This document shows positions 8,143 to 15,731 of a DNA stretch of 64,000 bases, piece after piece. The DNA lies in NCBI RefSeq assembly GCF_016909175.1, contig NZ_JAFBFI010000005.1:1-64000 (forward strand), given 5' to 3'. Position 1 is the first letter of the stretch; each line of letters begins with the position of its first letter. The stretch is from Peribacillus deserti. Lineage in GTDB: Bacteria; Bacillota; Bacilli; Bacillales; DSM-1321. Made by a program: the position numbers and the translations under genes. The notes below the pieces were generated by a model. That model had not been told where the DNA came from, searched no databases, and saw nothing but the letters and a program-made list of their open reading frames with translations.

Positions 8143-8581
8143 GTGTTTGGTTCATTCCCTCATTCAGAGAGTGCATAAGTTTATCGATACTTTCTGATTT
8201 TCCTGACTCCTTCTTGGAATGCTTCTTTTTTTTATCCTTCTTGTCTTTGCTCTTCTTGCGTTTGGATGCTTTACAGATCTTTACCATTTTAGAGAGCTTT
8301 TCCTCTAACTGATCAATCTTTTCCTCAAGCTGAACCTGCATTTTTGCCACATTTGCTACATCCCTTTTTGTAGGGAAATTTCCAAGTGCAGATAATGCTT
8401 CCATAGATTCCTGCATCTGCTTGACCATCTTAGCAGTAGTATTCGATTGGAGGCTCGCCTCTTTGATCCACTCATCATTATTAAGTGCCTCTCTTATGAG
8501 AGTGTTCAGTTCTTTTTCCTTTTGAACTCCCATTAACCGAAGAGTTTCGTAATAGTTATCTGGATTTTCTTTAATTTCCAT
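8126..8581 (-). CDS. phaR: PHA synthase accessory subunit PhaR
   Basis: A 151-residue partner of PhaC in class IV synthases. The diagnostic block is FPTKRDVANVAKMQVQLEEK followed by IDQLEEKL (about residues 85-120), a coiled-coil segment that matches known Bacillus PhaR. After it comes an unusual Lys-rich tail (about 105-135, with KRKKSKDKKDKKKKHSKK) instead of the typical glutamine-rich end, and the protein is shorter than the ~200 residues usual for PhaR. The start has GAAGGGAT upstream. It lies directly before phaC on the same strand with a 17-base overlap. The 155-base gap upstream holds a long-range GCAGGAG/CTCCTGC pairing (about 8621-8677) of unknown meaning. Confidence 0.82.
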   Translation of the reverse strand: MEIKENPDNYYETLRLMGVQKEKELNTLIREALNNDEWIKEASLQSNTTAKMVKQMQESMEALSALGNFPTKRDVANVAKMQVQLEEKIDQLEEKLSKMVKICKASKRKKSKDKKDKKKKHSKKESGKSESIDKLMHSLNEGMNQTHGKRK

Positions 8582-8736
8582 ATTTACTATCCCTTCTACT
8601 TTTATCTTGTTTACACGGCAGGAGGTAAAACTTCCGGTCCATTCAAGTCCCTTACCAAGAAAGGAACGCTCCTGCTTGTCTTTGTTTTACTAGAATATGC
8701 AATATCGAAAAATTAGAAACGGACAAAAGTACAGTT

Positions 8737-9219
8737 TCATATAGTTATAAATAATCCATAGTCTATAACCAACATTTTATTTTCCTGAGATAAAGCCACA
8801 TTGCCGAACCTTAAATCAACAGGTAATATTCCATTTCGATAAAATTTGCTTCTCATGGCGATTAAGTTCAGCAAATGCTGACTAGTCATAGAAGCCTTAC
8901 GGTCCATCTTCTTCATAATAATCCACCCTTCCCCCATTTCGAACACCGGGCAAAGAAACTGGCGGACTTCTTCCTTACAGCTGTGATATAGGTTGTATTC
9001 CTGTTTATTACTTATAAGGCCTATCCCGGAAAATGCCACTTTTAATACATATCCATTATCCAGGTCAAAAACCATCCGGTTTAAACCGCTGCCAATCATT
9101 TTATAACGAAGCTTTAATATACTTTTTGCGAGCTTCATTTTTTGCTTAGGAGTATAGAGCGGGTATTTCCTCATTTGGGATGCCCACGTCCCGATTGAGT
9201 CTATTTCTTCCCTTGTCAA
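8737..9219 (-). CDS. Protein-kinase-like fold protein (short)
   Basis: A 160-residue protein with a compact kinase-like pattern: a glycine-containing strand (MIGSGLNRMVFDLDNGYVLK), a catalytic-loop-like PVDLRFGNVAL and a metal-loop-like VIDYG. Family relatives in Bacillus are small hypothetical proteins; I cannot say whether it phosphorylates anything. The only standard start in this frame is TTG at 9219, and no good Shine-Dalgarno precedes it. A better ribosome binding site with ATG at 9254 lies one frame off, so a frameshift or sequencing error at the T-run near 9217-9222 is possible. Confidence 0.65.
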   Translation of the reverse strand: MTREEIDSIGTWASQMRKYPLYTPKQKMKLAKSILKLRYKMIGSGLNRMVFDLDNGYVLKVAFSGIGLISNKQEYNLYHSCKEEVRQFLCPVFEMGEGWIIMKKMDRKASMTSQHLLNLIAMRSKFYRNGILPVDLRFGNVALSQENKMLVIDYGLFITI

Positions 9220-9336
9220 AAAGGGTCTTTCTTTTGAGCTGTTTTTATTGTCATTTTTTCCTGGGCATAAAATAAAGCACCCCCTTTTTCATCAGATAAA
9301 CGTTTTGGCTGTTCTCTTTCTGTTGGACCTTCAACC

Positions 9337-10698
9337 CTAAAGAGGCGTTCTTTCTTCAACAATCATTCTTATACCGCCTTTTGGCCGGAGGGTGATTGAT
9401 GGATAAGGGGTTACACGACTATGATCCGGGGCGAGCTTTACTTTAAATCTCTGCGCCATTGTTGCAAGAACGAGCACCATTTCCATAAGGGCAAAATGAT
9501 TTCCTATGCACACTCTTGGGCCGCCTCCAAACGGAAAGTACGCGTAAGCGGGGATTGTTTTTACAAAGTTGTTTTCAAATCTTTCAGGACGGAAAATCTC
9601 TGGATCCGCAAAATACTCCGGCTTATGATGCATCACATACTGGCTGATCATGATCATGTCACCTTTTTTAAATTGGTAGTCGCCAATTTCAACCTCTTCC
9701 AGGGCTTCACGTCCTATTACGAAGGCAGGCGGATACAGCCTTAGGGATTCCCAGATCACATTCTGGGTGTACGTTAGTTTCATAAAATCTTCTGGAGCAG
9801 GGCTGCGGCTGCCGATTACCTGATCCACCTCATCAAAGAACTTCTGTTCTGCTTCCGGATTCTGCGAAAGCAATAACAGCGTCCAGGCTAAAGCATTGGC
9901 TGTGGTTTCGTGTCCTGCCAGAAACATAGTCATCAGCTCATCACGAACCTGAATATCAGTCATTCCAATCCCATCCTCTTCATCCCGCGCGTCCATTAAG
10001 ATACCCAGCATGTCCTCATGCTTTTCGGTATCCTGCCGTCTTTTTTCGATAATGGTATAAAGCACGGCATCAAGCTGTTCGATTGCCTTATTAAATTCAC
10101 GATTCTTTTTCGTCGGGATCCATAAAGGAAGATTGAATAATTTCCTCATTCTCTTTACGGCGATATGCATTACAGTATCTAAAGGCGGACCAATGATGTT
10201 ATAGCCTTCTTTAAATTCCATGTTGAACATCGTTTTTGAAATAATATCCAGCGTTATATTCATCGTATCCTGGGTGATAATCCGTTCTTCTCCATCTCGC
10301 CACTTGGATACATAATCAGTAGTAATATCAATCATGCTCTGGGCATAGCTTCTGATATTTGTTTTCTTAAACGCCGGCTGTATAAGCCTCCGTTGACGCA
10401 TATGGTACTCTTTCTCGCTGGTCAGCAGCCCTTCCCCGACTACCGGTTTCAATGCATTAAAGTCCTGCGATTTCTTAAATGACTTTTGTTTTGTAACAAG
10501 TACCTGCTTGATCAAGTCAGGATCAGAAATCAGGTACACATTTTGAAAAGGCCCGAACCGCATCTTAGCCACTTCACCATAACCAGATACACGCTTCAAA
10601 AAACCAAGCGGATCTGCCTGGAAGTCCTTAACATGCCCGGAAATCAACCTTCCCTCTGGGCCGCTGGGAACCTTCTTCAAGCCATCTGAATCACTCAA
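9337..10698 (-). CDS. Cytochrome P450
   Basis: A single-domain haem monooxygenase of about 453 residues. The I-helix oxygen-binding motif AGHETTA, the K-helix ESLR and the haem loop FGGGPRVCIG (Cys about 397) are all intact. It lacks a fused reductase, so it needs a separate redox partner, and none lies nearby. I place the start at TTG 10698 (MSDSDGLKK) because GAAGGAGG lies 10 bases upstream; the open frame extends to GTG 10734 but that start has no ribosome binding site. An alpha/beta hydrolase follows upstream on the same strand after a repeat-containing gap. The substrate is unknown. Confidence 0.93.
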   Translation of the reverse strand: MSDSDGLKKVPSGPEGRLISGHVKDFQADPLGFLKRVSGYGEVAKMRFGPFQNVYLISDPDLIKQVLVTKQKSFKKSQDFNALKPVVGEGLLTSEKEYHMRQRRLIQPAFKKTNIRSYAQSMIDITTDYVSKWRDGEERIITQDTMNITLDIISKTMFNMEFKEGYNIIGPPLDTVMHIAVKRMRKLFNLPLWIPTKKNREFNKAIEQLDAVLYTIIEKRRQDTEKHEDMLGILMDARDEEDGIGMTDIQVRDELMTMFLAGHETTANALAWTLLLLSQNPEAEQKFFDEVDQVIGSRSPAPEDFMKLTYTQNVIWESLRLYPPAFVIGREALEEVEIGDYQFKKGDMIMISQYVMHHKPEYFADPEIFRPERFENNFVKTIPAYAYFPFGGGPRVCIGNHFALMEMVLVLATMAQRFKVKLAPDHSRVTPYPSITLRPKGGIRMIVEERTPL

Positions 10699-10796
10699 TT
10701 GGGCACTGCCTCCTTCACATAAACTTTCCCTCACCCCATCCTATGAAATATCTACACTCCGGCTTGTACTATAGCTCAGAAAACCAATGTTTTTTT

Positions 10797-10872
10797 GGGG
10801 ACTGTCCCCCATTTCCCAAAGGCTTCAGGCTTGGTTTTAGGCATTTTCTTGGGGGGACAGTCCCTATTTCCC
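10797..10872. repeat. Paired short palindromes (GGGGAC-n-GTCCCC type)
   Basis: Two related palindromic units lie 50 bases apart: GGGGACTGTCCCC followed by CATTTCCC, and GGGGGGACAGTCCC followed by TATTTCCC. They sit between the hydrolase and P450 genes. A third related unit is at 26085-26106. They look like a small dispersed intergenic repeat rather than terminators of these genes, since the T-runs are poor here. Confidence 0.6.
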
Positions 10873-10900
10873 GAAGCTTCCGCCGCCTATACAGATCTCG

Positions 10901-11728
10901 CTATTTTTTATACTGATTTAAGTGCTGAATCATGAGTTTATTCACTGCATGAGGGACTTCAATCTGGATAAAATGTCCGGCATCCTGTATAACAGAAACC
11001 TGTGCATGCGGAAAGCTTTCATTCTTCAGTTTCCAGGCAAATGGCAAGGGTACGTACGGGTCGTTTTCCCCCCATAGAATGGACACCGGTACTTTCAGTG
11101 ATTTCAGTTTTTCCTGATACATTTTAACTGTTTGCAAATTTCCTGATCTGTATAAATCCAGGACCACTTTACTGGAATCCTCTGTATGAAATACCTGATA
11201 AAAGTCCTTCAGCGTTTTTTCGGTAATACCGGGAATCGATTTTCTTGTTTCGGAAGAGAATTGCCCCCAATCCGCAAACTTCTTCATTGCTTCTTCCCCT
11301 ATGCCAGGAGTACGCCATATCTGTGCCAGCTTATGCCAGCTGTATTCGTCTGAAATCGTCGAATTGGAAACAACGATACTTAATACATCTTCTGGATGAT
11401 CACAAGCCCATTTAAGTCCGATTAACCCGCCCCAATCATGGACTACAAGGTGCACCTTCTCTAAATGCAGATGCTTCTTAAAATCTGATACAAACTCACC
11501 AAAACGCTCCCATGTAGAAGCTTCATCAAACGGTTCACTCTGGCCAAAGCCGGGCAGATCAGGTGCAATAGCACGGCAGCCGCTTGATAGTATAGCTGGA
11601 ACGATTTCCTCCCAAACCAGGGAGGACTCTGGGACTCCATGCAGCAAAAGAACGGCTGGACTGCCTGGATCTCCTTCCTCTAAATAAAAAACCTTCTTAT
11701 GATTGATAATCGTTTGTTTCTTTTCCAA
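10901..11728 (-). CDS. Alpha/beta hydrolase, haloalkane dehalogenase / epoxide hydrolase-like
   Basis: A 275-residue soluble hydrolase. HGVPESSLVW supplies the oxyanion-hole HGxP; VVHDWGG carries an Asp nucleophile, as in epoxide hydrolases and haloalkane dehalogenases rather than the Ser of esterases; ENDPYVP and DAGHFIQIEVP give the charge relay Asp and the catalytic His. The true substrate is not deducible. Translation starts at TTG 11728, supported by a strong GGAGGTC 7-8 bases upstream. It stands between guaD and the P450 on the minus strand; a joint role with the P450 in detoxification is conceivable but not shown. Confidence 0.85.
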   Translation of the reverse strand: MEKKQTIINHKKVFYLEEGDPGSPAVLLLHGVPESSLVWEEIVPAILSSGCRAIAPDLPGFGQSEPFDEASTWERFGEFVSDFKKHLHLEKVHLVVHDWGGLIGLKWACDHPEDVLSIVVSNSTISDEYSWHKLAQIWRTPGIGEEAMKKFADWGQFSSETRKSIPGITEKTLKDFYQVFHTEDSSKVVLDLYRSGNLQTVKMYQEKLKSLKVPVSILWGENDPYVPLPFAWKLKNESFPHAQVSVIQDAGHFIQIEVPHAVNKLMIQHLNQYKK

Positions 11729-11919
11729 CTATCCGACCTCCACAAATCATTTTTTGTGTGAAACCTTTAAAACACCCTGTCCATACTTCAACTTATGCTT
11801 TACAGGGAATACCTGCCTGTGGCTCTTTTTGAAAATGAACAAAAAAAGAGATGCACCATGGCACCTCTTCCTGCTTTTCGAATCAGATTTATATCTGTAT
11901 TCACAAACTTATCTATCAA

Positions 11920-12390
11920 TCAATATTCTATTTTTTTCGTTGAAGCACCCCACCTGGCGAACGGGACTTCGCTGTCTCGAATAATTATTTGCTTCATAGG
12001 CAGTCTGCGTTTTTCCAGGGGCAGCGAAAGCTCTGCATAGATAAACTGATCATCAAATCCAATGGCTGCCGCTTGATCTTTTGTACATGCATAATACACT
12101 GCCTTTGGACGTGCCCAGTAAATGGCACTTAGACACATCGGGCAAGGTTCACAGCTTGAATAAATTTCACAGCCGTCCAGTTGATGATGGCGGAGCGCCA
12201 AACAGGCCGCTCTTATGGCCTGAATTTCGGCATGTGCTGTCGGGTCACAGGAAGCTGTGACTTTATTCTGGCCTGCTGCTATAATTTTTCCATCTTTAAC
12301 AATCACTGCTCCAAAAGGGCCGCCGCTGTTTAAGGAGACATTAATCTTAGCAAGTCGTACCGCTTCCTTCATGAAATCTTCTCTCTCCAT
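11920..12390 (-). CDS. guaD: Guanine deaminase
   Basis: A 156-residue cytidine-deaminase-fold enzyme that converts guanine to xanthine plus ammonia in purine salvage. The zinc ligands His53-Ala-Glu55 (TAHAEIQAIR) and Cys83/Cys86 (CEPCPMC) fall at the same positions as in Bacillus subtilis GuaD, which is also 156 residues, and GGPFGAVIVKDG near residue 23 and IYWARPKAVYYA also agree. The ATG has AAGGGGGGAAG upstream. It is apparently monocistronic. Confidence 0.93.
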   Translation of the reverse strand: MEREDFMKEAVRLAKINVSLNSGGPFGAVIVKDGKIIAAGQNKVTASCDPTAHAEIQAIRAACLALRHHQLDGCEIYSSCEPCPMCLSAIYWARPKAVYYACTKDQAAAIGFDDQFIYAELSLPLEKRRLPMKQIIIRDSEVPFARWGASTKKIEY

Positions 12391-12756
12391 TCCGGCTTCC
12401 CCCCTTAAAAAAGTTATATTTACACTTAACTAAAATCTGCAAGGAATTCATATTGCCCTGGAAGATAATCTGCCTCATTATTTAGAGGCCCGTACCGATT
12501 CAGAGATGGTTTTTCATTAACTGTAATTATAAACAGCCCTTAAGGGTAATCCTATGAAGGGCAAAATAACAGGAATGACACCTCATTTTTTCTTACGGAA
12601 AAGATAAGTAATATTGCCAATATTTATAATTTACATACTATTTTAAAATATCTTTAAAAATACTTAATTTCTGGTATTTAGTTGAAATATACTAAATTGT
12701 GTTTACAACATTACGAATTAAAGTTATTATAAAATAACTAAAAAGGAGGAGAAAGT
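12391..12756. other. Intergenic region between guaD and the peptide transporter
   Basis: 366 bases of AT-rich DNA between two divergently transcribed genes. It holds the transporter promoter at 12702-12730 and a pair of short CCCTT/AAGGG inverted repeats near 12538-12561. A region around 12667-12682 resembles a CodY box, but with about five mismatches, so I do not call it. No small gene is evident. Confidence 0.5.
12702..12730 (+). promoter_or_regulatory. Sigma-A type promoter for the peptide transporter
   Basis: TTTACA (12702-12707), a 17-base spacer and TATTAT (12725-12730) lie 26 bases before the ATG, followed by AAAAGGAGGA as ribosome binding site. Confidence 0.6.
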
Positions 12757-14250
12757 ATGTCATCAATAAATAAACAGAAAATTGTGGATAGTGTTCCTCA
12801 AAAAGGTTTCTTTGGACATCCTAAAGGATTATTCACACTTTTCTTTACTGAGTTTTGGGAGCGATTCTCCTATTACGGTATGAGAGCCATCCTTGTTTAT
12901 TATATGTATTATGAAGTTTCAAAGGGCGGTTTAGGAATTGATGAAGGTACAGCCCTTGCCATTGTTTCCATTTACGGATCCCTGGTATATATGTCAGGCA
13001 TCATTGGCGGCTGGCTGGCCGACAGAATTTTCGGAACTTCAAGAGCCGTATTTTACGGAGGCATCCTGATCATGCTCGGACATATTGTTCTTGCTATACC
13101 TGGAAGTCTAGCAATGTTCTTTGTATCCATGGTATTGATCGTCTTAGGAACTGGTCTCCTTAAACCAAACGTATCCAGTGTAGTTGGGGAAATGTACGCT
13201 GAAAATGACGATCGCCGCGATGCAGGCTTCAGCATTTTCTACATGGGAATTAACGCAGGTGCCTTCCTTTCACCGCTAATTGTCGGAACAGTTGGAATGA
13301 AATACAGCTTCCACCTTGGTTTCGGAATTGCTGCAATCGGTATGCTGCTTGGATTAATTGTTTTTGTTGCAACAAAGAAAAAAAACCTTGGCCTTGCAGG
13401 AACGATACCTGCAAATCCACTATCACCATCAGATAGAAAATCTGTCTTTACTAAAATGGGACTTGCAGCTGTAATTCTTGCAGCTATCATTGTGATTGCA
13501 TCAACTACAGGTACTTTAACAATTGAAGGCTTTATTAACCTTGTGGCTGTTCTTGGATTTGTTATTCCTGCTTTATACTTCATCTTTATGTATCGCAGCC
13601 CTAAAACAACTTCAACTGAACGCTCTCGTTTAATCGCCTATATCCCATTGTTTATAGCAGCGGTTATGTTCTGGGCTATTCAGGAACAAGGTTCAACCAT
13701 CTTAGCAAGTTATGCAGATAAGAGAACTCAATTAGATTTCGCAGGCATTCATATTTCACCTGCATGGTTCCAATCACTAAATCCATTATTTATTATTATG
13801 TTAGCTCCTGTGTTCGCATGGATGTGGGTTAAATTAGGAAAACGCCAGCCGTCTATACCTCAAAAGTTTGCTCTAGGTTTATTATTCGCTGGTTTATCAT
13901 TCCTTGTAATCCTTCTTCCTGCTTATTTCGGTGGAGAAGACGCATTAGTAAGTCCATTGTGGCTGGTACTCAGCTATTTCATCGTTGTTCTTGGTGAGCT
14001 TTGTTTATCACCAGTTGGACTTTCAGCGACAACAAAACTGGCTCCTGCCGCATTCTCAGCACAAACGATGAGCTTATGGTTCTTAGCTAGTGCTGCAGCA
14101 CAAGCTTTAAACGCACAGCTTGTAAGATTCTACTCTGCAGAAACAGAAATGGCGTATTTCGGAGTCATCGGGGTAGTTTCATTAGCACTAGGATTTATCC
14201 TTTTTGCTCTTGCACCAAAAATTCAAGGTCTTATGAAGGGTGTACGTTAA
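12757..14250 (+). CDS. dtpT: Proton-dependent di/tripeptide transporter (POT/PTR family)
   Basis: A 497-residue membrane protein with about 14 hydrophobic helices. The family signature EFWERFSYYG (helix 1, residues 32-41, the ExxER proton/peptide motif) is intact, and FYMGINAGAFLSPL (about 165-180) is the classic PTR2 signature. It imports di- and tripeptides with protons across the cytoplasmic membrane. AAAAGGAGGAGAAAG precedes the ATG and a perfect hairpin terminator follows. DtpT and YclF are alternative names for this subgroup in Firmicutes. Confidence 0.93.
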   Translation: MSSINKQKIVDSVPQKGFFGHPKGLFTLFFTEFWERFSYYGMRAILVYYMYYEVSKGGLGIDEGTALAIVSIYGSLVYMSGIIGGWLADRIFGTSRAVFYGGILIMLGHIVLAIPGSLAMFFVSMVLIVLGTGLLKPNVSSVVGEMYAENDDRRDAGFSIFYMGINAGAFLSPLIVGTVGMKYSFHLGFGIAAIGMLLGLIVFVATKKKNLGLAGTIPANPLSPSDRKSVFTKMGLAAVILAAIIVIASTTGTLTIEGFINLVAVLGFVIPALYFIFMYRSPKTTSTERSRLIAYIPLFIAAVMFWAIQEQGSTILASYADKRTQLDFAGIHISPAWFQSLNPLFIIMLAPVFAWMWVKLGKRQPSIPQKFALGLLFAGLSFLVILLPAYFGGEDALVSPLWLVLSYFIVVLGELCLSPVGLSATTKLAPAAFSAQTMSLWFLASAAAQALNAQLVRFYSAETEMAYFGVIGVVSLALGFILFALAPKIQGLMKGVR

Positions 14251-14262
14251 TTTATAAGCTAG

Positions 14263-14300
14263 AAAAAAGACAGCTTGTCCTAAATGACAAGCTGTCTTTT
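14263..14300. terminator. Bidirectional terminator between dtpT and chbG
   Basis: AAAAGACAGCTTGTC and GACAAGCTGTCTTTT form a perfect 15-base stem around a 6-base loop, with A- and T-runs on the two sides. It serves both converging genes. Confidence 0.92.
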
Positions 14301-14317
14301 CTTATTTCTGATGAATT

Positions 14318-15025
14318 CTATAATAATACAAGTTCACCCGGTAATTGAACTGAGGTCAGGATTTCCAATTCCTTTAGTCTTGTATGTGTATAGGAAGATC
14401 CTTTCAAAAGGTTGGTATCAAGGTACGCCGGGTGGCACATAATCTCAACGGTTTTGCCTTCTTCCAGGCGGTCATGAAGGTGTAAAAAGTAATCGGAAGA
14501 CACCGATTCCCCGTAAAAATCAAAAAGCGATAAATCGGTTAAGGGTTTAACACCCTCCAGCAGTTTGTTTCCGTTAACTCTTACCGGAAGATCGTACTTA
14601 TTTGATAGTTTTTGGATCACAGGAAGCAGTTGATCCATTGTATGTACATGATGGTGGCTGTCAAGGTGAGTCGGCTTGAGGCCAGAAGCCAAAAACCTCT
14701 CAACTTGTGCGGTCCATTCACGTTCTAATTCATCTAAAGAAATATCCACCGCTTTTGCTAGATTGGCCAAGGAATTAAAGTTACCATAGTCGTCCACCAA
14801 TGAAGGCACATCCTGCAATAAAGGTCTGCCACATGTTAGTACAAGATGAATTCCTACTTTTAACCGCGGGTTCTGTTTTGCAAGTTCAATTGCATGCTCA
14901 GTGCCTGCCATGTTCATCATCATGGTCGCAGAATTGACTATACCATATTTATGGCAGTCAATTATCCCATGATTTACACCCTGACTGAAACCAAAATCAT
15001 CTGCATTAATTAATAGATTAATCAT
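14318..15025 (-). CDS. chbG: Carbohydrate deacetylase, ChbG/YdjC family
   Basis: A 235-residue enzyme of the YdjC family, which removes N-acetyl groups from chitobiose/chito-oligosaccharides or their phosphates. Metal-site motifs are visible: NADDFG near the N-terminus (residues 7-12) and DSHHHVH (about 121-127), plus a late MCHPA. The ATG follows AAAAGGAGACTTCC. It is the last gene of the PTS operon (EIIB-EIIC-GH4-EIIA-ChbG), an arrangement that points to chitobiose or a related beta-glycoside, and the GH18 chitinase nearby fits that. Confidence 0.88.
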   Translation of the reverse strand: MINLLINADDFGFSQGVNHGIIDCHKYGIVNSATMMMNMAGTEHAIELAKQNPRLKVGIHLVLTCGRPLLQDVPSLVDDYGNFNSLANLAKAVDISLDELEREWTAQVERFLASGLKPTHLDSHHHVHTMDQLLPVIQKLSNKYDLPVRVNGNKLLEGVKPLTDLSLFDFYGESVSSDYFLHLHDRLEEGKTVEIMCHPAYLDTNLLKGSSYTHTRLKELEILTSVQLPGELVLL

Positions 15026-15106
15026 TGGAAGTCTCCTTTTTTGGCTTGATGTTTTTCATAAATATCCAGAGTACTCTTTTAAAAAAACCATCTATCGCAG
15101 TTCCTA

Positions 15107-15436
15107 TTATTCCGCCACACCTTCAGAAAGTTTGATATTCATATATAAATCTACCATTTCTGCGGCAAGATCTTTAACAGTAATAGCATTCATTAAGTGG
15201 TCCTGAGCATGGACCATCAACAGTGACATTTCAGTTTTTTCTCCTCTTATCTCACCCTGTATAAGCGCCGTCTGAATTTTATGTGCCTCATTCAATGCCT
15301 GTTCGGATTCCTTTATTTTTTCCCTCGCACCGGCAAAGTCTCTACGTTTTGCAGCCTGAATGGCCTCCATGGCAGAGCTTCTTCCGTTACCCCCATGCAG
15401 AATAAGCTGAAAAATCGCTGTTTCAAAGTTTTCCAT
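15107..15436 (-). CDS. licA: PTS lactose/cellobiose-type EIIA
   Basis: A 109-residue cytoplasmic phosphocarrier of the Lac/Cel family (LicA/ChbA/CelC). The all-helical protein has the start typical of the family (FQLILHGGNGRSSAMEAIQAA) and the VHAQDHLM motif (residues 75-82) with the phosphorylatable histidine. It accepts phosphate from HPr and passes it to EIIB (18576-18884). It lies in the same minus-strand operon but is separated from the GH4 gene by a dispersed repeat element and a terminator-like hairpin, so expression may depend on readthrough or its own promoter. ATTGGAGGAAGC precedes the ATG. Confidence 0.92.
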   Translation of the reverse strand: MENFETAIFQLILHGGNGRSSAMEAIQAAKRRDFAGAREKIKESEQALNEAHKIQTALIQGEIRGEKTEMSLLMVHAQDHLMNAITVKDLAAEMVDLYMNIKLSEGVAE

Positions 15437-15518
15437 TTCGCTTCCTCCAATGAATCAATGGCTCCATCTTGGCCGTTCATTTTGATTTTATTTAGTAATT
15501 AAGCTCTTTTATATCTAC

Positions 15519-15649
15519 TTGTTGATTTCGGCTACAGGAACTCGCTTTCCGTGGGCGGTCCGGAAGCCCCTCGGCGTATACGCCTGCGGGGTCTTCCGTT
15601 GACCGGCTTTTCCCGCAGGAGTATCACACCTGCAGTGAAGATCAACAAA
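15519..15649. repeat. Dispersed Bacillaceae intergenic repeat element
   Basis: About 130 bases bounded by inverted ends TTGTTGATT and GATCAACAA. Inside it has GGCTACAGGAACTCGCTTTC, CCTCGGCGTATACGCCTGCG (nested palindrome) and TTCCCGCAGGAGT. I recognise this as the GC-rich, partly palindromic repeat that occurs in many Bacillus-group genomes. It is inserted between licA and the GH4 gene, inside what is otherwise an operon. No coding capacity. Confidence 0.8.
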
Positions 15650-15696
15650 GTGCAAAAATAAACATGAAACGTTATCATAGCCATTTATTAAAAAAT

Positions 15697-15727
15697 AACT
15701 TCAGGCCTTCCTATAAAAGAAGGCCTT
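15697..15727 (-). terminator. Terminator-like hairpin after the GH4 gene
   Basis: GGCCTTC and GAAGGCC pair around an 8-base loop just past the stop codon of the GH4 gene. On the minus strand the hairpin is followed by TTATTTTTTAAT. It may reduce transcription into licA and chbG. Confidence 0.7.
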
Positions 15728-15731
15728 CAGA

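Noticed and set aside
12667-12682. Possible CodY box before the peptide transporter gene
   Set aside because: About five of fifteen positions differ from the consensus; not enough to call in AT-rich DNA.
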